Below are positions 25,122 through 35,637 of a stretch of DNA of 64,000 bases, in pieces. Position 1 is the stretch's first letter. Each line of letters starts with the position of its first letter. A program made the translations under genes and the position numbers. Where the stretch lies: positions 124,001-188,000 of the forward strand of contig NZ_BQHY01000012.1 in the NCBI RefSeq assembly GCF_021602155.1, read 5' to 3'. A model generated the notes under the pieces. The model did not search any database, was not told the DNA's origin, and saw only the letters and a list, made by a program, of their open reading frames with translations. The DNA comes from Pseudomonas parakoreensis (GTDB taxonomy: Bacteria > Pseudomonadota > Gammaproteobacteria > Pseudomonadales > Pseudomonadaceae).

Positions 25122-28100
25122 TCAATCCGCCAGCCAGCCGTTTTCCCAATAGCGCAGGTTGTCGCCCCGCAGTACGTAGTCGCGCAATACGATTTCTCGC
25201 AGTTCATCGCCCATGCGATAGCTCGCATCGGGATCGGCCAGGTGCATGCGGATCGCCTGCAGCCATTCATCGGTGCTGTTGGTCTTGACCCGGGTGCACG
25301 GCAGGTAGCCGCGATAGGCCTCGGTATCGGTGCAGATCACCGGGTAACCGCAGGCGCCGTACTCCAGCAGACGCAGGTTGCTCTTGCAGTCGTTGAAGAT
25401 GTGGAATTCCAGTGGTGCCAGCGCCAGATCGAGATTCAAGCTTGCCAGTTTGGCCGGGTACACTTCCAACGGGATTACCCCGTGGAATTCATGCATGTAC
25501 GGACGCAGATCATCCGGGCACATGCCGAAGAACACCCAGTCGACTTCGCTGGCCAGCTCACGCACGACATCGGCAATCACCGCCAGGTCGCCGTGGTGAC
25601 TGGTGCCACCGCCCCAGCCGACCCGTGGTTTTTTCGACGTGCGGCGCTGGCTGCGCAAGTCAGTCCACAAGTTGCGCGCGAGCATATTGGGGACGACGCG
25701 AATATCGTGGTGCATGTCCGACAACGCATTGGCCAGTGGCTGGGTCGATACCACCACGCGATCACACAGGTTGATCGCACTGCGCACCATCCGCGCCATT
25801 TCCTGTTTATTGGGCATGTTGCGAATATGTGCATTGCGATGGGGAACGTCGATCACATAATCATCGAGTTCAAAAATGCGCCGGGCGTGGCAGAACTTCT
25901 TCAGCGGCGGAATTTCATCGATGGCACTTTGCGAATAACGCCCTTGCAGAACAATCACGTCCGGGGACTGACGCTCGATATCAATGATCGACGGCAGGCC
26001 ATAGCAAATCCGCCCTTCAGCGCGGTTGGCCGCTTCCAGTTCAATCAGCGGCTGGCTCATGCGGTAGTGACCGATGGCCGAGGCGTTGATCGGCACGGCA
26101 AGCACGTTCGGCAACTGCGCCCGGGAAAATGCACTCCAGCCCGTACGCAGGCCCGGCTCCAGACTGAAGCTCGTCGCACCGACACCCTGCAACGACAAAT
26201 TGACGTTGAAGGCCGGATCACGGGCAATGCGCGGCAACCAGCGCTGATAGAAGGTTTCCTGCTCCTGAAGCTGCAGTTGCTCCTCTTCTGCCGTCGCCTG
26301 GACACTGGGGCGTGCGCCCAGCGCCAGCAAGGCATAAGGAGTCCACACCACCAGATATCCTTCCTGACCAATCCGCAGGCACAGATCCACGACATTCAGC
26401 GCCTGTTTAAGCGCTTGCTCATCAAGACCGGCGACAGACTCGTAAACCGCCTTGCGCACCATCAGGCAATCGCCACCGACGGCACTCAGGTCATGGACCG
26501 CTTGCAGCCGGAACATGTAACCATCCGAATGCAACGACTGACCATAGAACGGCAAACCCACTGCACCTTGCAGACCAAGTATCAGACCCGCGTGCAGCAC
26601 GCACCCATCAGGATTGAACAGCTTGGCGCCGACCACGCCGACTTCCGGGCGCTGCGCATGATTGAGCAGTTCGTCGAGCCAGTCGGCCTGGGTAATTACC
26701 GCAAACGAATTGAGCAGCAGCACGTATTCACCACGCGCCTGCCCTACCGCAAAATTATGCAGCGCCGCCGCGTTGCCCTGCTGCGGGTAGTTCAGGACAC
26801 GAATCCGCTCGCCGCCCAGCTGCGCCATGCCGTCCAGCCAGGCCCGCGCCTCGTGGCTTTCACTGCCGTTGTCGACCAGCAACAACTCGTACTCGGAGTA
26901 AGCGGTCTTCTCCAACAGCGTCTCGACGCAGCGCTGCAAGGCAGCCGTCTGATCCTTGGTCACAATAATGATCGACACCAGCGGACGCCGGACATGGTGA
27001 TAGTCGACACGATTGAGCAGCTCGGAACTGCCACGGCGGATCTCATGGGCAATCCCCAAGCGCTGCAGATGGGCCTCGAGTACACGCGGATTCTGCTCGA
27101 TGACCGCCGGAGCGGCGAGCCAGGCGGACAGATCGAATGGCGATTGCAGCAGAACTTCGGCGACATGTCCGACCACCTGCGTACCGTCACTTTCGACCAT
27201 GCGCCACAGCACGTCGTGGGGGGCCAACTCGGCAAACGTCGCCGCGAACCCGCCCAGCGCCAGAAAGCGTTCGCGCTTGAACGCCAGCGCGCGACCGACG
27301 TACGGGTAACTGCGCAGCAGGTCGAGGTTGAAATCCGGCTTGAACGCAGGCTCCGCCGATTCGCCGTTGCGCAGGCTGCCTTCATCGCTGTACAGACACG
27401 TCAGCGCCGCAGAATGGGCGATGCGCTCGGCCATGATCAACAACGCCGGCACCACCGGACGATCGCCGGCCTGCAACAGGTAGAACCAGTCGGCCCCTTC
27501 CAGTTGCGGCAACAACGCGTTGATCTGCTCCAGTCCGTCGTCCTGCAACGGCATGCGGAACACTCGACCATCGAGCTCGGCCTCGGAACAGGCAGTGGAC
27601 AGCACCAGAATCAGTTCCGGCAGATAATCCTGTGCGGCAAGCGCCTCCAGCGTGCGCTCGACGCCGTCGCGACTGCCGTCGCGATCGATGACGATCGGTA
27701 CGATGCGCGGCTGATGCGACCAGCCAGCCAGGGTCTCCGGCAGCAACTTGCGCTGCCCCTCGGTGAGCACCCGGCACTCCAGCCATTGCGCGTAAAGCTC
27801 GGCAAAACTCCAGCTGTCGATGCCGACACACCACTCCTGCCGACTCTGCTTGGTACCCAGGGTGCGGCTCAGGGGCAACTCCTCCCAGACCCGTGGCGCC
27901 TCATCAACCTTGGTCAGTGGGATGTAGCGAACCCAGCCCGGGGCAGGCGCAGATTCGCCGCTGCGCGCCTTGAGCATTTGCAGAATCCACTCGCGCTCGA
28001 CTTCAACCGCATCTTTCATCGACTGCTGGGCGCTCAGGCGCTCCGGGTACAGACGCTCGGCACTGAGCACATTGTTGGACACCGCCACATTGCCGCGCCG

Positions 28101-28715
28101 CATCAGACAGACGAACAGCGCGAAATCCAGGGTTGCCACAAAACAGTGGCCTTCCTGAGTCAACGCCGGCAGCAACTCGACAAGATCTTCCCGGCGGAAC
28201 AGCGCATTGGTGAACCCACCCAGCACATTGACCGGAAATTTTTCAAAGATACCCAGCAGGTCGTCACCCTTGAACAAGCCACTGAGCGGAGACAGCGAAG
28301 TGTTTTCCAGACGCGCCGGAAGAATGATGTCGTCAGCGTCCCAGAACAGACGCTGAGCCAGTACCAGTCGGACTTCCTCACGCACCATTTCCTGCGCTTG
28401 CTGTTCAACACAGGCGGCGTAGAGATGGTCGTCGTCGCACAGAAATTTGACCAATTGGCCCTGCGCCTGTTCCAGGCAGGCCTTGAGATTGCCGACCATG
28501 CCCAGGGTGCGCGGATTGCGTACGTAACGCACGGCGACGCCGGACTGCTCGACTACCGCCGCAACGATGGCTTCAATCTCGCTGCCGCGGCTGTCGTCGC
28601 AAACGATGATTTCGAGTTGGCCATAAGTCTGGCTCACCGCACTGTTCAACGTCCGCTCGAAGAAGCGCGGATTGAAGGCGGGAATGACCAGACTGACGAG
28701 AGGAAGTGAATTCAC
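25122..28715 (-). CDS. Three-domain flagellin glycosyltransferase, Fgt1/FgtA-like
   Basis: 1197 aa, the size of Fgt-type flagellin glycosyltransferases. Domain 1 (about 5-250) is GT2: LVSLVIPAFNPRFFERTLNS and the acidic FLCDDDHLYA. Domain 2 (about 575-800) is GT2: RPLVSIIIVTKDQTAALQRC, LLLVDNGSES, VVDLCLRIGQEGYLVVW. Domain 3 (about 865-1197) is GT1/GT4-like (LPSIIDIERQSPDVIVLQGRY, VGWGGGTSHHGDLAVI, LLEYGACGYPVICTDTEAYRGYLP). In P. syringae and P. aeruginosa the orthologous position between flgL and fliC carries fgt genes that build the flagellin O-glycan. The three domains suggest it adds several sugars. Closed by a strong terminator. Confidence 0.88.
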   Translation of the reverse strand: MNSLPLVSLVIPAFNPRFFERTLNSAVSQTYGQLEIIVCDDSRGSEIEAIVAAVVEQSGVAVRYVRNPRTLGMVGNLKACLEQAQGQLVKFLCDDDHLYAACVEQQAQEMVREEVRLVLAQRLFWDADDIILPARLENTSLSPLSGLFKGDDLLGIFEKFPVNVLGGFTNALFRREDLVELLPALTQEGHCFVATLDFALFVCLMRRGNVAVSNNVLSAERLYPERLSAQQSMKDAVEVEREWILQMLKARSGESAPAPGWVRYIPLTKVDEAPRVWEELPLSRTLGTKQSRQEWCVGIDSWSFAELYAQWLECRVLTEGQRKLLPETLAGWSHQPRIVPIVIDRDGSRDGVERTLEALAAQDYLPELILVLSTACSEAELDGRVFRMPLQDDGLEQINALLPQLEGADWFYLLQAGDRPVVPALLIMAERIAHSAALTCLYSDEGSLRNGESAEPAFKPDFNLDLLRSYPYVGRALAFKRERFLALGGFAATFAELAPHDVLWRMVESDGTQVVGHVAEVLLQSPFDLSAWLAAPAVIEQNPRVLEAHLQRLGIAHEIRRGSSELLNRVDYHHVRRPLVSIIIVTKDQTAALQRCVETLLEKTAYSEYELLLVDNGSESHEARAWLDGMAQLGGERIRVLNYPQQGNAAALHNFAVGQARGEYVLLLNSFAVITQADWLDELLNHAQRPEVGVVGAKLFNPDGCVLHAGLILGLQGAVGLPFYGQSLHSDGYMFRLQAVHDLSAVGGDCLMVRKAVYESVAGLDEQALKQALNVVDLCLRIGQEGYLVVWTPYALLALGARPSVQATAEEEQLQLQEQETFYQRWLPRIARDPAFNVNLSLQGVGATSFSLEPGLRTGWSAFSRAQLPNVLAVPINASAIGHYRMSQPLIELEAANRAEGRICYGLPSIIDIERQSPDVIVLQGRYSQSAIDEIPPLKKFCHARRIFELDDYVIDVPHRNAHIRNMPNKQEMARMVRSAINLCDRVVVSTQPLANALSDMHHDIRVVPNMLARNLWTDLRSQRRTSKKPRVGWGGGTSHHGDLAVIADVVRELASEVDWVFFGMCPDDLRPYMHEFHGVIPLEVYPAKLASLNLDLALAPLEFHIFNDCKSNLRLLEYGACGYPVICTDTEAYRGYLPCTRVKTNSTDEWLQAIRMHLADPDASYRMGDELREIVLRDYVLRGDNLRYWENGWLAD

Positions 28716-28824
28716 GGCGGGCTCACAGGCGGTACGAGCCCGCTCGGTAAAGCGAGCCCATGAAACCGCAAAAAAACATTAACTGAGGGACGAGACAAAC
28801 GGGCACCGAGGCGCCCGTCCAACG

Positions 28825-30396
28825 TCAGATCTTGTTGAACAGACCCAACTGACTGATCTTGCTGAACGCCAGTTGCGAGGCTTGCAGCATGGTCTGTTGC
28901 AACGTCAGGCGGGTCATCACCTCGGCCGGATCCGAATCACGGATCGAACCCTGAGTCGTGGTGTTGGCCTGGATCAGGCTCTGGTTGGTGGTGTCCTGGT
29001 CATCCAGCGACTGACCGCGCGCACCGATCGAGGTCACGGCGGCGCCAATCTGGTTGGAGGCGCTGTCGATGTTGCTCAACGCCGACTCCATGGCCCCCTG
29101 GAATTGCTGTTTGACCACCGGATCACCGTCGACCGGCAGGTTCAGCGCCGTGACCATCTGGCCCAGGGTGTCGAGCACGTTCTGGGTCTGGTGGTTGTTG
29201 GACTGGATCGAGAACTGATCGCCCGCGCCCGGCGTACCGCCAATGGCGAAGGTCACACCGGCGGCCGTGGCGTTACCGCCGACCATGGTGCCCGACGACA
29301 CCGGCTTGCTGTCGGCGGTAACAGGTGCCGCGTACAGGTCGAAATCGGTGGCGCTGGTGAACTTCAGCACTGCCCCGCCGCCCGACGGGAAGGCTGCGCT
29401 GTAGGCTGCCTGGTTGGTGACGCTGGAGCCGGTGATGACGGCAGTCGACGGGTTGCCCGGGCTGCGCGCGGTGGTGAACGAGTCAGGCGTGGCCGACAGT
29501 TGGAAGCTGTGACCGGCGATTACCGCGTCCGGGTTGGTGTCACCGGCCTTGAGGTTGATGTTCAACTTCATGTCGACGCCACGGAAGCTGACCGTCTGGT
29601 TGGCACCATTGCTGTTGCTGATCAGGCCGTTCTGGCTGGCCTCGGACGTCACGTCGTTGCCCAGGGCATCGGTGATTTTCAACTGCGTGCTGCTGATGAA
29701 ATCCACGGTGTATGGCTGGCCCGCCGTGAACTTGGCGTTGTAGGTCGCCGCGGTGCCAACCGTACCGTTGGACAGCACCACACGACCGTCATCCACCGCC
29801 GGAGCGGTCATGTTGGTCTGCGTACGGCTGGTGTTGATGGTCTGCTGGAACGCATCCCAACCGGTGGTGTTGGTCGCGACCGACATGCCGTCGCCAATGC
29901 CCAGGTTGATCTGGGTCTGGTCACCGTTGTAGGTGTAGGTGCCGTCGACGTTTTGCGAGTACGGCGCGGTATCGGTCTTGGAACCGGAGAACAGATAGTT
30001 GCCGTTGGCATCCTTGGAGTTCATCAGGCCCAGCACTTGTTGCTGGATCTGGCTCAGTTCTGCCGCATAGGCCTTGCGGTTGTCGTCGGTGGCGATGCCG
30101 TTGTTGGCCGCCAGGCCGATTTCCTTGGCGCGCTGCAAAGCCGTGGTAATGGAGTTCAGAGTGGACTCCTGCACGGTCAGCGCACTCTTGGTGGTGTCGA
30201 TGTTGCCCTGATACTGATCGAGCATCGCACTTTGCTGACCCAGCTTGAGCAGACGACCGGCGCCGATCGGATCGTCGGCAGCGGTGTTGATGCGCTGCAG
30301 GCTGCTCGCTTCGTTGGCGGTCGCGACCGTCTTGCTGTAGTTGCGCTGATATTGAGCAGCTTGCGTCGCGTAATACTGGGCGGTGGAAATGCGCAT
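28825..30396 (-). CDS. flgL: Flagellar hook-associated protein 3 FlgL
   Basis: 523 aa. N-terminal helices MRISTAQYYATQAAQYQRNYS with DDPIGAGRLLKLGQQ, and the C-terminal pair ending QASQLAFSKISQLGLFNKI, are flagellin-like and typical of FlgL. The middle is expanded and Ser/Thr/Gly-rich. FlgL is the second junction protein between hook and filament. Follows flgK by 13 bp with a good AAGGAG site; last gene of the flgF-flgL operon. Confidence 0.95.
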   Translation of the reverse strand: MRISTAQYYATQAAQYQRNYSKTVATANEASSLQRINTAADDPIGAGRLLKLGQQSAMLDQYQGNIDTTKSALTVQESTLNSITTALQRAKEIGLAANNGIATDDNRKAYAAELSQIQQQVLGLMNSKDANGNYLFSGSKTDTAPYSQNVDGTYTYNGDQTQINLGIGDGMSVATNTTGWDAFQQTINTSRTQTNMTAPAVDDGRVVLSNGTVGTAATYNAKFTAGQPYTVDFISSTQLKITDALGNDVTSEASQNGLISNSNGANQTVSFRGVDMKLNINLKAGDTNPDAVIAGHSFQLSATPDSFTTARSPGNPSTAVITGSSVTNQAAYSAAFPSGGGAVLKFTSATDFDLYAAPVTADSKPVSSGTMVGGNATAAGVTFAIGGTPGAGDQFSIQSNNHQTQNVLDTLGQMVTALNLPVDGDPVVKQQFQGAMESALSNIDSASNQIGAAVTSIGARGQSLDDQDTTNQSLIQANTTTQGSIRDSDPAEVMTRLTLQQTMLQASQLAFSKISQLGLFNKI

Positions 30397-30409
30397 GAAT
30401 TACGACTCC

Positions 30410-32455
30410 TTAAAGACTGTTGATCAGCGTGGCGAAAGTTTCCTGCGCAGCTTTGATGATCTGCGAAGACGCTGTGTAGTACTGCTGATACTTGACCAGG
30501 TTACCGGTCTCTTCATCGAGGTTGACCTGAGACAGCGAATCACGCGCGCCCTTGGCCTGATCGAGGATCACCGAGGTGGCGTCGTTGTCGGACTTGCTCT
30601 GCGCAGCCTTGGTACCGACGTTGGTCACCAGTTTGTTGTAGGCGTCGGTCAGGCTGATGCCCTTGCTGCCGCTGCCGGTGTCCACGGTCTGTTTGGTCTG
30701 CAAGCCAACCAGTGCCTGGGCGTTGCGGTTGTCCGAAGAGGCCGCGCCGGTCAGGTTGATGGTGAAGGTTTCGCCGGATTTTGGCGTCGCCCCCACGGTG
30801 GTCTGCACAGTGAAAGTCTTCTGCACGTTCGGCGTGACCGTGGTGTCCATCACCGGAGCACCGGTGGAGTCGACCATGCCGACCTTGAGGTTCAAGGTGT
30901 TGGCCTGCCCCGGCACGATGGTGCCCGAACCGATGGTGTTGCCCTTGGCGTCGACCATGTTGTACGACTGGCTGCCACTGGCGACCGCACCGAACACCAG
31001 CTTGACCGGCGTTGAATATTTGAGCGCATTTTGCAACTCGGTCTGCGACGCCGGGTTGTAGATGTCGACCGTGTCGGTCAGCGTCGGCTGGGTGTAGGTA
31101 CCGGAATTGTTGGCACTGGCCACGCCGGTCAAGGGTGCTGCCGCGGCGATTTTCTTCGGATCAGTCAATACGGTCTGGATGGAACTGGCCGCGTTACGGG
31201 TCGGGGTCACCTTGAAGGTGTCGCCCGCGCTCAGGGCGCCGCCGTTGAGGGCCAGGGTGAAACCGTCAATCACAGGTGGCGGCGTGGTCGTGGTGCTGAA
31301 CGAGCCCATGTCAGTGCCATCGGAGCGCTTGACCGAATAGTTGGTGGCGCTGGTGAAGGTCACCTGATAATCGCTGGTGGTCAGCTTGCCGGTGTCCTTG
31401 ATGGTGACATCGAGGTTGCCCGAGCCGGCGCTATTGCCCGCCTGCGCAATGCTGCGCTGGCTGATCAGCGCGGCACTGTTGATGTTATTGAAGATCGCTG
31501 CACCGAAGTCACCGTTCTTGTCGATGCCCTGGGCTTGCTGGCTGTTGACCTGATCGGCCACCACCAGCGCGACACGGCCCAACTCGTTGAGCGACGGATC
31601 GAGCACTTCTTTGCGGTAGGTCAGCAGACCACCGATTTCGCCACCGCTCATGGCCGAGGTGATGTCGATGACGCTTGAGCCACGGTCCATTTGAATGGCC
31701 ATGCGCGTCGGATCGTCCTTGCTCGGCACGGTGCTCAGGGTGTTGGTGGTGTTGCCGATCACCAGCGGTTGGCCGGTACCGATGTACACATCAAAACTGG
31801 TACCCCGTTCAACGACCTGCGCACCGGTCAGCTCGGAGAGCTGGCGCACGGCTTCGTTACGGCTGTCGAGCAAATCGTTCGGCTGACCGCCGCTGGTGGA
31901 AATCTCGCCGATCTTCTGGTTGAGATTGGCAATCGAGGTGGCCAGTTTGTTCACTTGCGACGTCATGTCCGCAAGGTTGCCGTTGATCGTGGTGTTCTGA
32001 TCGTTCAGCTGTTTGGCCAGGGCATTGAAACGGCTGGTCAGCGCCTGCGCACCGGTCAGCACCGACTGACGGGAGGTGTCGTCCGTGGCCGAGGTCGCCA
32101 CGCCCTGCATCGAGGTGAAGAATTTCTGCAGCACACCGGTCAGGCCGGTGTTGGTGTCGGACATCGAGGCATCCAGCGCAGTGGCCTGGGCACCGTACGC
32201 AGCCGCTTCGCTATTGAGCGAGGTGGCGGTATGCAGCTGGTTTTCGAGGTAAGAGTTGTAGACCCGGCGCACATCGGCCAGGGTCGTCCCCGTCCCGATG
32301 AAGACGTTGCCGAACTGCTGCGAGGACTTGGTGCTCTGCACGGTTTGCTGGCGTGAATACCCGGCGGTGTCGACGTTGGCAATGTTGTTACCTGTGGTCG
32401 CGAGAGAGGAAGAACTCGCGGACAACCCCGACATCCCGATATTGAGCAAACTCAT
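30410..32455 (-). CDS. flgK: Flagellar hook-associated protein 1 FlgK
   Basis: 681 aa. The N-terminus SLLNIGMSGLSASSSSLATT and NIANVDTAGYSRQQ are the FlgK signature, and the C-terminus VNLDEETGNLVKYQQYYTASSQIIKAAQE is conserved. The central domain is long and Thr/Val-rich. FlgK is the first junction protein on the hook. It lies 21 bp after flgJ and 13 bp before flgL. Confidence 0.96.
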   Translation of the reverse strand: MSLLNIGMSGLSASSSSLATTGNNIANVDTAGYSRQQTVQSTKSSQQFGNVFIGTGTTLADVRRVYNSYLENQLHTATSLNSEAAAYGAQATALDASMSDTNTGLTGVLQKFFTSMQGVATSATDDTSRQSVLTGAQALTSRFNALAKQLNDQNTTINGNLADMTSQVNKLATSIANLNQKIGEISTSGGQPNDLLDSRNEAVRQLSELTGAQVVERGTSFDVYIGTGQPLVIGNTTNTLSTVPSKDDPTRMAIQMDRGSSVIDITSAMSGGEIGGLLTYRKEVLDPSLNELGRVALVVADQVNSQQAQGIDKNGDFGAAIFNNINSAALISQRSIAQAGNSAGSGNLDVTIKDTGKLTTSDYQVTFTSATNYSVKRSDGTDMGSFSTTTTPPPVIDGFTLALNGGALSAGDTFKVTPTRNAASSIQTVLTDPKKIAAAAPLTGVASANNSGTYTQPTLTDTVDIYNPASQTELQNALKYSTPVKLVFGAVASGSQSYNMVDAKGNTIGSGTIVPGQANTLNLKVGMVDSTGAPVMDTTVTPNVQKTFTVQTTVGATPKSGETFTINLTGAASSDNRNAQALVGLQTKQTVDTGSGSKGISLTDAYNKLVTNVGTKAAQSKSDNDATSVILDQAKGARDSLSQVNLDEETGNLVKYQQYYTASSQIIKAAQETFATLINSL

Positions 32456-32476
32456 GATTCAAACCTTACCGTGTGT

Positions 32477-33763
32477 TTATAGAGGCGTCGTTGAAACGCC
32501 GGCCGCAGCGTAGTTTTCGAAACTGTTCATCTGCTTGGCTATCTGCGAAATCTTCGTCGCGTAGTTCGGGTCGGTCGCGTAACCGGCCTTTTGCAACTCG
32601 CGTACAAACTGTTCTGGGTTATCGGCCGACTTCACCACATCTTGATAGCGATTGTTGGTCTGCAGCAAAGTCACCAGATCGTGGAAACTGTCCTTGTACG
32701 AGGCATAGGAACGGAACTGCGCCGTCTCCTTGACCATCTGCCCGTTGCGGAACTCGCTGGTGATCGCCCGGGCCGAATCGCCAGTCCAGTTGCTGCTGGC
32801 CTTGATGCCGAACAGGTTGTGGCTGCTGCTGCCATCCTGGGCACGCATGACCGATTTGCCCCAGCCGGTTTCCAGTGCGGCCTGCGCCACCAGATAACGC
32901 GGATCGACGCCAATACGCGCGGCGGCTTCTTTGGCCATCGGCAGCATGGTATTGACGAATTCATCGGCGGAGCTGAAGGCGCGCTTGGCCGGCGCCAGCG
33001 GAATCTGCGCCATCGCTCGGCCGTAAATCTGCATCTGCCCGCCGGACGCCTTGGCGTCTTCGGCACGGGTCAGCCAGTCGCCGTTGTACAGCGGACCGGC
33101 GCCGGTAGTGGCCGTCGTTGCGGCACGTTGCGGCAAGGCATTGGCGGCGGTCGGCGTAGCGGAAGGCACCAGACCGGCGAGCAAACGATCGGCCAGTTTC
33201 GGCGGCAAGGCCAGACGACGCTTGTTGATCATGGCCATGTCATTGCTGTGCGAGGCTTCGGTCGTGGCGACACGCCCGGAACGCGACGCCCACAACGGAC
33301 GCTCGCCATTGAGCCGCGATAACGGCCCCTGGGTGGCGGTCGTGCCGGCGGCAATCGGCGTCTGCACCGCAGCCGCTTTCGCCGCCTCTTGCTTGGCGGC
33401 GGACGCGGCCGCCGCCTCGCCTGGCGCCAGCGGTTTGTTCCTCGACATCTGCTTCATCAGCACGTCGGCCAGACCGATACCCCCGCCCTCACGGGACAGC
33501 GAGACCGCCAGTTGCTGGTCGTACATTTCCTGATATTGCTTGGCCGCCGGGGTGTTCATCGGGTTGTCTTTACCCAACGCCTCGGTGGCCGAACGCATCG
33601 ACTTGAGCATTTCGCCAAGGAACAGCGATTCGAATTCCTGCGCCACCTTGCGCATGTTCGCATCGCTGTTCTTGTCGCCGACCTTGAGCTGGTTCAGGCG
33701 ATTGAGGTCGGAGTAAGAACCCGAATCGCCAGTGCCCACCAGACTGCCTTTGCGCATATCCAT
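32477..33763 (-). CDS. flgJ: Flagellar rod cap and peptidoglycan hydrolase FlgJ
   Basis: 428 aa, two domains. Residues about 25-110 are the rod-capping domain (MRKVAQEFESLFLGEMLKSM, YQEMYDQQLAVSLS). Residues about 265-415 are the glucosaminidase domain (YLVAQAALETGWGKS with the catalytic Glu, HNLFGIKASSNWTGDS). The linker of about 150 residues is Ala/Pro-rich and longer than in enteric FlgJ. It opens a gap in peptidoglycan for the growing rod. The ATG at 33763 has GAGGA 8 nt upstream and follows flgI by 11 bp. Confidence 0.95.
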   Translation of the reverse strand: MDMRKGSLVGTGDSGSYSDLNRLNQLKVGDKNSDANMRKVAQEFESLFLGEMLKSMRSATEALGKDNPMNTPAAKQYQEMYDQQLAVSLSREGGGIGLADVLMKQMSRNKPLAPGEAAAASAAKQEAAKAAAVQTPIAAGTTATQGPLSRLNGERPLWASRSGRVATTEASHSNDMAMINKRRLALPPKLADRLLAGLVPSATPTAANALPQRAATTATTGAGPLYNGDWLTRAEDAKASGGQMQIYGRAMAQIPLAPAKRAFSSADEFVNTMLPMAKEAAARIGVDPRYLVAQAALETGWGKSVMRAQDGSSSHNLFGIKASSNWTGDSARAITSEFRNGQMVKETAQFRSYASYKDSFHDLVTLLQTNNRYQDVVKSADNPEQFVRELQKAGYATDPNYATKISQIAKQMNSFENYAAAGVSTTPL

Positions 33764-33774
33764 GGTCGCCGTCC

Positions 33775-34881
33775 TCAGATCACGATCAGGTCGGCTTGCA
33801 ACGCGCCGGCCTGCTTCAGAGCTTCGAGAATGGCCATCAGGTCACCCGGTGCCGCGCCCACCTGGTTCACTGCCCGCACGATCTCGTCGAGGGTGGTGCC
33901 CGGGCCGAACTTGAACATCGGCTTGGCTTCCTGCTGGGCGTTGACCCGCGAGCGTGGCACCACGGCCGTCTGCCCATTGGACAACGGGCCCGGCTGACTG
34001 ACGATCGGGTCTTCGGTGATGGTCACGGTCAGGCTGCCGTGGGTCACGGCGGCCGGCGAAACTTTCACGTTCTGACCGATGACGATGGTGCCGGTGCGCG
34101 AGTTGATGATGACTTTCGCCACCGCCTGACCCGGGTCGACTTCAAGGTTTTCCAGGATCGACAGATAGTCGACACGCTGGCTCGGGTCGAGCGGCGCGGT
34201 CACACGAATCGAGCCACCGTCGATGGCTTGCGCCACGCCAGGGCCGAGCATGTCGTTGATCTTGTCGACGATGCGCTTGGCAGTGGTGAAGTCGGAGCGG
34301 TTGAGGTTCAGCGTCAGGCTGTTGCCCTGGTTGAAACCGCTCGGCACCGAACGTTCTACCGAAGCACCGCCCGGAATACGACCGGCCGACGGAACGTTGA
34401 CGGTGATCTTCGAACCGTCACGCCCTTCGGCATCGAAACCGCCGACCACCAGGTTGCCCTGAGCAATGGCGTAGACGTTGCCGTCGATACCTTTGAGCGG
34501 GGTCAGCAACAGGGTACCGCCGCGCAGGCTCTTGGAGTTACCGATCGAAGACACGGTGATGTCGACCTGCTGACCCGGTTTGGCGAACGCCGGCAGATCG
34601 GCACTCACCGACACCGCCGCGACGTTTTTCAACTGCACGTTACCCGACCCTGGCGGCACCTTGATGCCGAACTGCGAGAGCATGTTGTTGAAGGTCTGCA
34701 GGGTGAACGGGGTCTGCGTCGTCTGGTCGCCAGTGCCGTTAAGCCCGACCACCAGGCCGTAACCGATCAACTGGTTGGAACGCACGCCGGAAATGCTGGC
34801 GATATCTTTCAGCCGCTCGGCGTGGGCACCAAAGGCTGCGGACAACAGGGCCGCAGCCAGCATGAGGCTCTTGAAATTCAA
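33775..34881 (-). CDS. flgI: Flagellar P-ring protein FlgI
   Basis: About 368 aa. A signal peptide [21 protein letters not shown] precedes [21 protein letters not shown], the FlgI hallmark. FlgI forms the periplasmic ring around the rod in peptidoglycan. There is no ATG at the natural start. A TTG at 34879-34881 has GGTGG 5 nt upstream and gives a normal signal peptide. A GTG at 34888-34890 directly abuts the flgH stop and lacks a site. The TTG is preferred but either is possible. Confidence 0.93.
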   Translation of the reverse strand: MNFKSLMLAAALLSAAFGAHAERLKDIASISGVRSNQLIGYGLVVGLNGTGDQTTQTPFTLQTFNNMLSQFGIKVPPGSGNVQLKNVAAVSVSADLPAFAKPGQQVDITVSSIGNSKSLRGGTLLLTPLKGIDGNVYAIAQGNLVVGGFDAEGRDGSKITVNVPSAGRIPGGASVERSVPSGFNQGNSLTLNLNRSDFTTAKRIVDKINDMLGPGVAQAIDGGSIRVTAPLDPSQRVDYLSILENLEVDPGQAVAKVIINSRTGTIVIGQNVKVSPAAVTHGSLTVTITEDPIVSQPGPLSNGQTAVVPRSRVNAQQEAKPMFKFGPGTTLDEIVRAVNQVGAAPGDLMAILEALKQAGALQADLIVI

Positions 34882-34890
34882 AGTCGCCAC

Positions 34891-35586
34891 CTAGAAAGGG
34901 AACAGCGGGCTGAGGAAGAAACGGTCGAACCAGCCTGGCTGACTCGCATCGGCAAACGAACCGGTGCCCGAGTAGGTGATGCGCGCATCGGCGACACGGG
35001 TCGACGACACGGTGTTGTCGGTGGCGATGTCATCGGCACGCACGAGACCTGCGATCCGCACCAGCTCGTCGCCGGTGTTGAGGGTCATCCACTTCTCGCC
35101 GCGCACGGCGATGATGCCGTTGGGCAGCACATCGGCCACGGTCACGGTGATCGAGCCGGTCAGGGTGTTGCCCTGCGCGGCCTTGCTGTCGCCCTTGGTC
35201 GCGCGGTCGCCGCTGTAGCCGACGTCGAGGCTCAGGTCATTGCCACCCAACGGGTTGTTGGTGGTGCCACTGCCGCCGAACAGCGAGGTCAGGCCGATGC
35301 CGGTCTTGCTGTTCTTGGCCACCTGAGAGTTGGCGTTCTTGCTCGCCTGAGTCTTCTCGTTCAGGGTGATGGTGATGATGTCACCAACGCGGAACGCCTT
35401 GCGGTCGCTGTACAGGTTTTGCTCGAAGCCGGCCTGATAGATCGAGCCGTTGTTGGCCGCCGCCGGCAGTGGCGTGCGCGGCAACACCGGAGCGTAGTAA
35501 GGGTCATTGGGCTTGGGCGTCGGTGCGACGCAGCCCGCGAGCGAGACGACCCCACCCAATGCCAGAACAGATACGAAGCGTTTCAT
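34891..35586 (-). CDS. flgH: Flagellar L-ring lipoprotein FlgH
   Basis: 231 aa. Lipoprotein signal [19 protein letters not shown] with lipobox LAGC, then the FlgH core ([65 protein letters not shown]). It forms the outer-membrane ring around the rod. Followed immediately by flgI. Confidence 0.96.
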   Translation of the reverse strand: MKRFVSVLALGGVVSLAGCVAPTPKPNDPYYAPVLPRTPLPAAANNGSIYQAGFEQNLYSDRKAFRVGDIITITLNEKTQASKNANSQVAKNSKTGIGLTSLFGGSGTTNNPLGGNDLSLDVGYSGDRATKGDSKAAQGNTLTGSITVTVADVLPNGIIAVRGEKWMTLNTGDELVRIAGLVRADDIATDNTVSSTRVADARITYSGTGSFADASQPGWFDRFFLSPLFPF

Positions 35587-35637
35587 GACCCTACCTCACG
35601 GTGTTGCTGGCGGCCTCAGGCCGCCCCATAGACTTGA

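Noticed and set aside
25071-28709. 1212-aa plus-strand ORF opposite the Fgt-like gene
   Set aside because: High-GC antisense open frame. The opposite strand encodes three recognisable glycosyltransferase domains; this one shows none.
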